Assembly: GCA_034519515.1 (NCBI GenBank)
Contig: JAXHOK010000006.1
Coordinates: 124,001 to 188,000 of the forward strand
Length of the DNA: 64,000 bases
Reading direction: 5' to 3'
Origin: Arcicella sp034519515
GTDB lineage: Bacteria; Bacteroidota; Bacteroidia; Cytophagales; Spirosomataceae
In this document: piece after piece, positions 58,505-64,000 of the stretch
How positions within the stretch are numbered: the stretch's first letter is position 1
Layout of the letters: the number at the start of each line of letters is the position of its first letter
Position numbers and translations under genes: made by a program
The notes under the pieces: model-generated
Told to the model about the DNA's origin: nothing
What the model saw: only the letters and a program-made list of their open reading frames with translations
Databases searched by the model: none

Positions 58505-59674
58505 ATGAAAAAACTACTCATTTGGGTACTGCTATCTTTTACCTTCTTCGCTCGTTCTCAGAATAAATCTTTAATTATCAATGATAATATTAGATTGCCC
58601 AAAGATAGCCTTGAAAGGTTAATTCTTGTTAAATCAATTAACGGCTTCTTGGAGGATTCTCAAAAACCTAATGAAGAAAATAGGTTTGTTTTGCTGACCG
58701 AAAAAATTGAAACAGATATTCTTTTGGATGAATTTAAAGGCATTCAAAAAAGTGGAAGATTTAAGGATGATTATTTTTATAAACCTTATCTTACAAACCT
58801 TGTTAGTTTGCCCCAAAGCCAATATTTAATTAAATTAGCATACATTGGAATTAATGAAAAAACGCCAATTACAGTGGCTAATTTTGAGATAATTGCTCAT
58901 AAAACTGATGAAGGTTTTGTGTTTTCTTCGCCACTAATTCGTAATACTCAAAACTGGAAAGTGGCGAAGGTGGGTAATTGTATTTTTCATTACGAAACCG
59001 CTATCAACAAAACCAAAATCAATGAGTATGAAAAGATGGCTTCTGTATTGGATAAAAAATTAAAATCAGTCAACAAGATTACTGAATTTTATAGTTGTGA
59101 GGATTTCTCAGCTCTCCAAAAACTGATTGGGGTTGATTACAAATTGGAATATAATGGGCAATCAGAAAATACATTTAGTTCAGTTTTGGGAGATAAAAAA
59201 CTGATTGTTACGGGTAATCACAATGCTAATTTTGACAGTTTTGACCCGCATGATTTATGGCATGATAGATTGAGTTTGGTTGTTTCAAGAAGGAAAGTTT
59301 ACAAACCCGTAGATGAAGCTATTGCTTTTGTGTATGGTGGAAGTTGGGGCATGACTTGGCAAGAAATTTTTAACATATTTAAAACAAAAGTAGCCAACGA
59401 TAAAAATGCAGACTGGGTAGGTTATAAGGAAAAACCATTTAATTTTGGAGAAAGCCAAGAGAAAGATTTAATGGTCGATCATATCGTTAATGCCTTGATT
59501 GTAAAGAAATTAGAGAAAGAAAAAGGCTTTGCGGCAGTTTGGGAATTATTGAATTGTGGAAAATACGAAAAAGGTAATGAAAACTATTATAAATCTCTCG
59601 AAAAGCTGACTGGAATTACGAAAAGTAACTACAATGAAAAAGTTTGGGAGTTGATTGATAACGAAAAGATTTAA
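58505..59674 (+). CDS. exported protein of unknown family, 389 aa
   Basis: Signal peptide (1-18, ending FARSQ). No family recognised. The middle shows DPHDLWHDRLSLVVSRR (about 242-258) and, 20 residues on, VDEAIAFVYGGSWG. The HxxxH followed by a Glu-containing helix resembles the zinc-site layout of gluzincin peptidases (HExxH then E), but the Glu after the first His is Asp here, so activity is doubtful. The remainder is Lys/Asn-rich and mixed alpha/beta. Probably periplasmic. Monocistronic, with an inverted repeat upstream. Confidence 0.75.
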   Translation: MKKLLIWVLLSFTFFARSQNKSLIINDNIRLPKDSLERLILVKSINGFLEDSQKPNEENRFVLLTEKIETDILLDEFKGIQKSGRFKDDYFYKPYLTNLVSLPQSQYLIKLAYIGINEKTPITVANFEIIAHKTDEGFVFSSPLIRNTQNWKVAKVGNCIFHYETAINKTKINEYEKMASVLDKKLKSVNKITEFYSCEDFSALQKLIGVDYKLEYNGQSENTFSSVLGDKKLIVTGNHNANFDSFDPHDLWHDRLSLVVSRRKVYKPVDEAIAFVYGGSWGMTWQEIFNIFKTKVANDKNADWVGYKEKPFNFGESQEKDLMVDHIVNALIVKKLEKEKGFAAVWELLNCGKYEKGNENYYKSLEKLTGITKSNYNEKVWELIDNEKI

Positions 59675-59687
59675 GCATTTGATTTGC

Positions 59688-60326
59688 TTACCGATTCAAA
59701 ATCAACTCTTTGAGCTTACGAAGTACGAAGACAATTTGAAGTAAATCGGGATATTTGTCAGCATCAAATTCTGGACTTTGGCAATAATCTTTGCCCACGA
59801 GCGTACAGAATTTCCAACGACTGCCAAAGAGATAACTCCCAAAAATAGGTTTGTCGTCTTTGTTTAATTCCTGAGCGATGAGCATGGCAGTAAGCATTTG
59901 AGCTTCGGGGTCTTTGTCATCACCACGACCCCTCTTATACTCTTGGAGAAAGAAATAGGGGTTTTCGGGCGTGTGAAAAGGCAAGGGAGTAGCCACCAAA
60001 CAGTCCACCACGACTGATAAATTATAGCTTTCTACTTCGGCAGCTAAGGGGCGTTCATAGAAGACTTTTATCTTATTTTTGGTGTCAATATTTGCGATAA
60101 AAAACAGAAAACCAATGAGTTGTATTTTGAGTTCTTCTTCGTTCCAATAATTACCATCGGCTTGAACTTTCTCGAAAATGGTGTTCAATAGTTCAGTTTC
60201 AGTAGGATTTAATTCATAAACAGCAGAAAGCCATTCATCAAGGGTTGTACATTTGTTTACGACCTCTATATGAAAGTTCTTTGCTAATTGACTTAAACCA
60301 AAACTATCTCGTTTTTTCTTTTCCAT
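59688..60326 (-). CDS. PD-(D/E)XK nuclease-like protein, 212 aa
   Basis: Residues about 60-180 show the PD-(D/E)XK layout: Glu63/64 helix (WNEEELKIQLIGFLF), Asp108 in SVVVDCLVAT, and Glu129-x-Lys131 in FFLQEYKRG, followed by the conserved PEAQMLTAMLIAQ helix and PIFGSYLFGSRWKF. Such stand-alone domains are common in Bacteroidota and are usually predicted nucleases, often of restriction type, but no partner is nearby. Cytoplasmic. Convergent with the 58505 gene, separated by only 13 bases. Confidence 0.75.
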   Translation of the reverse strand: MEKKKRDSFGLSQLAKNFHIEVVNKCTTLDEWLSAVYELNPTETELLNTIFEKVQADGNYWNEEELKIQLIGFLFFIANIDTKNKIKVFYERPLAAEVESYNLSVVVDCLVATPLPFHTPENPYFFLQEYKRGRGDDKDPEAQMLTAMLIAQELNKDDKPIFGSYLFGSRWKFCTLVGKDYCQSPEFDADKYPDLLQIVFVLRKLKELILNR

Positions 60327-60433
60327 GATGTTACAATAAACCGTTCTACCCGTTTTTCTTACAAAGATAAAACAAAATTAAAGTTTCTTTTCTTTTCATT
60401 AAAATTCATAAATTACCCAATATTTTATCATAA

Positions 60434-60623
60434 GGAACTGAAAAACAATAAGTAGACGTTTTTTAAATGCCCTTTTTTGCACCACTCTACGTTGCGGAAT
60501 GCCGCCCAGATTAAATCCTCATTTAGCGATGCTAAACTGCGGCGACCGTCGCACGGTTTTATCGCCTTGATTGGCACAAAAAATAACATTTAAAAATTCA
60601 TCCACTTATTATTTTCCCGTTCC
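60434..60623 (-). mobile_element. 190-bp MITE-like element, copy B
   Basis: Reverse complement of copy A (52003-52191) with one internal difference and a complete GTTCC end. It occupies the region just upstream of the 60637 gene, so it may donate regulatory sequence to that gene. Confidence 0.87.
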
Positions 60624-60636
60624 TAAAATTAAAACC

Positions 60637-61926
60637 ATGAAAAAACTCACACTTCTATTACTCGCCTTGATTTTTACGATTCAATTATTTGGACAAAATG
60701 AGGATAAAAAGCCGAAAACTAATATCGGTTATTCGATAACAGATTTTTATCACAAGAATATTGTCTTCCGTGATACTGTTCAGTTTCTTGTTGATAAGCC
60801 CTGGCAATCTTTTGCAGATGCCGTTTTTAAAGACGTGAAATATACGATAGATTCTATTCCTGAAAAAAGTAGAATTATTATCAATGGAATTCATTTCGAG
60901 AATAAGAAAATTCTTTCAAAAGTTAATGATTATCAGGTGCTTTTGGTAAAAAAGGATTCGCTTCAAAAGTATGTTTTTGATGAAAATAAAAAACGGTTTG
61001 TTAATACAAAAAAGTATGAATACTCACCTTCCATGGTTTATCAAGAGCATCCTAATTTACCCCGTAGTTTCTTCTTTTTTAAACAAAATACCCTTGAACC
61101 GATTAGGTATTCTTGTTCTTCGTATTCGCCCGTATTGGATGTTTTTAATACGGCTGACTCATTGATAATTTCTGCCAAACCAAGAGTGATGTTGGATGGG
61201 CGTTTGCAAGCCAGAGAGTTTGATTATCAGAGTGTTAAACTCGAAAATATTAAATCTATTGATGTTTTTGCGAAGGAAGATGCGATTAATTATTTTGGAC
61301 AAAAAGCAAAATCGGGATTGGTTTCTATCGTTACAAAAAATAGTGATTTTAACCTCAACTGGACGCTTTCAAACACGCACGTGGTGGGTGAAATCCAAGA
61401 TAAAACTGGTAACTGGACAATTATAAAAGATACACTTTTGACGAATATTAATGAGTTTAAGGAATTTAGAAAGTCAGTTTATGCCACCAACGGTCCCGTT
61501 TATTTGATTAATGGAGAATTTGAAAATGAGCAAGTAAATCGCAAAACGATTGATACAGATGCCATCGAAGCGATTGAAATTGTGAGCGGAGTAAGACTGC
61601 GAATCAAAAGTTCGTATTTGGAAAATAAACAAAATGACCCAAAATATACCAATGATACCGTCAGAATAAAAACCCAAAAAGAGCGTTGGACAAGCAAAGC
61701 AAACGTTGGCATTCCCAGTATTATGAGCCAAATCAAAAGACTCCGCAACACCGACCCCGAACCAACGCCCATTTATATTGTTGATAATCAAGAAATTACG
61801 GCTGATAAATTGAAGGAATTTAAGAACAAGGATTTAGAATTCATCCAATCCTTAGAAGGCTGCGATGCTATTACAAAATATGGCAAGCGGGCAGAATTTG
61901 GGGTTGTGATTTATCGAAAAAGGTGA
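60637..61926 (+). CDS. exported protein with TonB-plug-like modules, 429 aa
   Basis: Starts at ATG 60637, which opens a good signal peptide (about 1-20, FTIQLFGQ); the frame upstream to 60571 begins with TTG inside the mobile element. At least three segments resemble TonB-receptor plug domains: LDGRLQAREFDYQ...IDVFAKEDAINYFGQKAKSG, PVYLINGEFENEQ...IEIVSGV, and IYIVDNQEITADK...YGKRAEFGVVI. No barrel follows, as in other plug-only proteins. Periplasmic, perhaps in signalling or binding to TonB-dependent transporters. Mobile element copy B lies just upstream. Confidence 0.75.
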   Translation: MKKLTLLLLALIFTIQLFGQNEDKKPKTNIGYSITDFYHKNIVFRDTVQFLVDKPWQSFADAVFKDVKYTIDSIPEKSRIIINGIHFENKKILSKVNDYQVLLVKKDSLQKYVFDENKKRFVNTKKYEYSPSMVYQEHPNLPRSFFFFKQNTLEPIRYSCSSYSPVLDVFNTADSLIISAKPRVMLDGRLQAREFDYQSVKLENIKSIDVFAKEDAINYFGQKAKSGLVSIVTKNSDFNLNWTLSNTHVVGEIQDKTGNWTIIKDTLLTNINEFKEFRKSVYATNGPVYLINGEFENEQVNRKTIDTDAIEAIEIVSGVRLRIKSSYLENKQNDPKYTNDTVRIKTQKERWTSKANVGIPSIMSQIKRLRNTDPEPTPIYIVDNQEITADKLKEFKNKDLEFIQSLEGCDAITKYGKRAEFGVVIYRKR

Positions 61927-61933
61927 GAAAAAA

Positions 61934-61965
61934 AGGAAGGCTTCGTCCAAAAACAAAGCCTTCCT
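61934..61965 (-). terminator. intrinsic terminator for the HEAT/cytochrome c gene
   Basis: AGGAAGGCTT (61934-61943) and AAGCCTTCCT (61956-61965) are reverse complements; the minus strand continues with TTTTTTTCT. Convergent gene 60637-61926 may use it weakly. Confidence 0.85.
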
Positions 61966-61978
61966 CACAATAACCATT

Positions 61979-62210
61979 TACCGTTCCCCGTGTACCGTTC
62001 TCCGTGTACCGTTCCCCGTGTACCGTTCTCCGTGTACCGTTCTCCGTGTACCGTTCTCCGTGTACCGTTCTCCGTGTACCGTTCTCCGTGTACCGTTCCC
62101 CGTGTACCGTTCTCCGTGTACCGTTCTCCGTGTACCGTTCTCCGTGTACCGTTCTCCATGTACCGTTCCCCATGTACCGTTCTCCGTGTACCGTTCCCCG
62201 TGTACCGTTC
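61979..62210. repeat. tandem array of 17 copies of a 14-bp word
   Basis: TACCGTTCYCCGTG repeats with exact 14-base period from 61979 to 62210 (17 copies of TACCGTTC). Most variation is C or T at one site, with a few A for G changes. It lies between a terminator and the stop of a minus-strand gene, so it would be transcribed in that gene's 3' region. The word resembles those at 3867-3957 and 18384-18518, but no reverse-complement arm is present. Confidence 0.9.
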
Positions 62211-62216
62211 ACCCCT

Positions 62217-64000
62217 TTACTTCATCCCCGCCAAAAACTCTACCACATCCCGAATTTCTCTTTTTGATAATAAAGTACTCATTGATGGCATACTTGATGG
62301 ATAATTTTCTCGCTTGTCAACTCTGGAAACGGCAATTTTCAGCGGTTCGGCTTCGGAGGTTTTCAAGACTAATTCGTGTTCGTTTTCACTCGTGAGAATC
62401 CCCGTAACTTCCTGACCATCTTTCAATTTCAAATAAACCGTTCCGAAACCTGGTGATAATCTGGCACTGGGTTCGATGAGCGATTGTAGGATTTGCTCAC
62501 GGGTCAAAAGACTACCGATTTTTTTCAACGAAGGACCTACATTTCCACCTTCTTCCCCAATGGAATGGCAACGAATACATTGAGCCGTTTGATTCCATTT
62601 TACAATGTTTCTTCCTTGATTGAAATTACCTCCGAAAAGAGCCTCTTTGAAAGCGTCTGTTTCTGAACCTTTTGCTTTTAAATCTTCCATACGAGCCAAT
62701 AGGGCTACATCTTTGGTTTTTTCAACGGTTTCCATTAAGTCTAATTTTACCTTGTTAGAAAGCGTTTCGGCAATCATTTTCGTAATCAAATCATCCAAAA
62801 CCACACGTGTGTTATCAATCGGCATTGCACCCAGAACAATAATTAATTGCTGTTGTTCTTGAACACTGCCATTGGCAAAAATGGGTTTCACGACCTCGGG
62901 CAAATTGTCTTTACTGATGGATAATTGATTCAATAAACCGATGGAAGTGGTACGGACGTTTTTGTCTTTGTCGTTCATTCCTGATTTAATAATCTTCTCC
63001 ATTTCCTTATATTTCAAAACGGAAAGATTAGAAATTGCTACCGAACGAACTTCTGGTTTGGGGTTTTCGAGGGCTAATTTTGCTAAGTCTTCGTTATAAT
63101 CTGGAATGTTTAATTCACCCAATAATTTTGCCGTGGAAACCAATACCGCAGGATTTTCATTGACTAAAAATGGTTTAATTTTCGCCCGAATTTTAGCGTT
63201 TACCACGGCGGCATCACGTATTAATTCTCCTCTGTAACGTCCATCTACACGGTCGAGAACCGAAGGATTTGCCCATGAACCAATTGTTGCCAACGCCTCC
63301 GCCCGCAAGGCGTCCGAAATGTCACTTCTTTCGGAATAAGCAATCAAAATATCTAACGCCTTTTCATCGCCAACCCTTAAACAAGCATTAATTGCTCTTC
63401 GGATTAAAGGTTCTCCGCTAAACTTTGTATCACTCAAAAGATACGCTAACGAAGGCAAAGCGGGTAAAATTGACAAATCATCATTAATTGCACGAGCCGC
63501 TTCCGTTACGATATATTCATCTTTATCATTTAAGAATAAAGCAATTTTTTCACTGTTTAATCTTCGTAAAACAAGCACAGCGGCAGTTCTGAGGGCTTTA
63601 TTATCATTATTGACCAAATTAATTGTTGGCTCAATTTGCCCAATTCTCGACAATGCCAACACGCCCGCATGACGAATATACAAATCCGCATCGTTGTTGT
63701 TTTCCAACATTTTCAATAAGGTAGGCACTGCGGCTTCGTGCTTGATTCTGCCAATGGCTTGGGCGGCATAGAACTGGATTCTTGGATTGTTAGGTAACAA
63801 CAAATCAGTCAGATTTTTCCCTGCCTCGGCATATTCAACATCACCAATCACTTTGGCGGCTTGGGCGATAATTTCAGGATCTTTATCGGTGAGAAGATTT
63901 ACTAAATTACTGGCAATAGATTTATCATCCGCCGCTAATTGCCCCACGCCCCAAATGCCATGAATTCGCTCTAATTGGTTATCAGTTTGAGCAATGGCTT
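62217..64000 (-). CDS. HEAT-repeat and cytochrome c protein, C-terminal part (cut by window end)
   Basis: The frame is open to the window edge, so the start lies outside. About 594 codons are visible. Residues up to ~430 hold HEAT-like helical repeats (AVPTLLKMLENNN, LIRRAINACLRVGDEKA). The C-terminal part has a c-type haem site CIRCH (about 470 of the visible part) followed by GPSLKKIGSLL and EPSARLSPGF, typical of the haem-binding domain attached to Planctomycete/Bacteroidota dehydrogenases. Likely periplasmic and involved in sugar or alcohol oxidation with a beta-propeller N-terminal domain, which would lie outside. Confidence 0.85.
   Translation of the reverse strand, partial: AIAQTDNQLERIHGIWGVGQLAADDKSIASNLVNLLTDKDPEIIAQAAKVIGDVEYAEAGKNLTDLLLPNNPRIQFYAAQAIGRIKHEAAVPTLLKMLENNNDADLYIRHAGVLALSRIGQIEPTINLVNNDNKALRTAAVLVLRRLNSEKIALFLNDKDEYIVTEAARAINDDLSILPALPSLAYLLSDTKFSGEPLIRRAINACLRVGDEKALDILIAYSERSDISDALRAEALATIGSWANPSVLDRVDGRYRGELIRDAAVVNAKIRAKIKPFLVNENPAVLVSTAKLLGELNIPDYNEDLAKLALENPKPEVRSVAISNLSVLKYKEMEKIIKSGMNDKDKNVRTTSIGLLNQLSISKDNLPEVVKPIFANGSVQEQQQLIIVLGAMPIDNTRVVLDDLITKMIAETLSNKVKLDLMETVEKTKDVALLARMEDLKAKGSETDAFKEALFGGNFNQGRNIVKWNQTAQCIRCHSIGEEGGNVGPSLKKIGSLLTREQILQSLIEPSARLSPGFGTVYLKLKDGQEVTGILTSENEHELVLKTSEAEPLKIAVSRVDKRENYPSSMPSMSTLLSKREIRDVVEFLAGMK

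Noticed and set aside
61979..62210. 14-bp array considered as CRISPR or as coding sequence
   Set aside because: No spacer-length unique sequence; the open frames are low-complexity by-products of the period.

Overview
The window looks like chromosomal DNA of a Bacteroidota bacterium, most likely an aerobic Cytophagales (Spirosomaceae/Cytophagaceae-like). The grounds are low G+C, TAnnTTTG-type promoters, an isolated atpD-atpC pair, Bacteroidota-restricted families (DUF4834, DUF5686, carboxypeptidase-regulatory-like and TonB-plug-like domains), SprB/YDG-type adhesin repeats and a partly preserved dcw cell-wall cluster. No rRNA, tRNA, CRISPR array or prophage was seen.

Layout. 1-4,500: start of mqo (partial), rlmF, a small exported protein behind a sigma-54-like promoter, DUF2853, SPOR and DUF4834 proteins. 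4,525-6,450: a UPF1/Dna2-type SF1 helicase. 6,548-10,558: a tight three-gene cassette (DUF3696-type ATPase, TOPRIM-like protein, DUF262 protein) that looks like an undescribed defence system. It is bracketed by two diverged copies of the 3' end of priA, which suggests it inserted there. 10,559-22,150: priA-murE, then an insertion (two XRE regulators and small secreted proteins), then ftsI-ftsL-rsmH. This is a dcw cluster with murE pulled away and mraY found 27 kb further on, on the other strand. 22,813-42,718: one giant surface adhesin of about 6,600 residues made of three tandem arrays (27 x 228 bp, 15 x 240 bp, 15 x 258 bp). Several frameshifts break it, mostly at hybrids of two repeat subtypes. 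A LytTR gene lies downstream and an AraC-type gene upstream. 43,737-64,000: DUF5686 outer-membrane protein, atpDC, a decayed MjaI-like endonuclease fragment, DUF1569, mraY, metallo-hydrolase, molybdopterin oxidoreductase, cupin, carB (frame-broken), three secreted or hypothetical proteins, and a HEAT/cytochrome c protein cut by the window edge.

Between genes the window is unusually rich in fold-back DNA. At least eight spacers hold long imperfect inverted repeats built from short degenerate words, a different word in most spacers. There are also two nearly identical 190-bp MITE-like elements in opposite orientation (52,003 and 60,434), a related-looking fold-back (54,800), GC-rich stem-loops (one inside the helicase ORF), and a 17-copy 14-bp array.

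How the genes work together: rsmH-ftsL-ftsI, murE and mraY serve division and peptidoglycan synthesis. AtpD/AtpC are catalytic and central-stalk subunits of ATP synthase. Mqo feeds electrons to the quinone pool. The giant adhesin, DUF5686 protein and the small exported proteins build the cell surface. Functions are from sequence reading and memory of families only; no searches were run.
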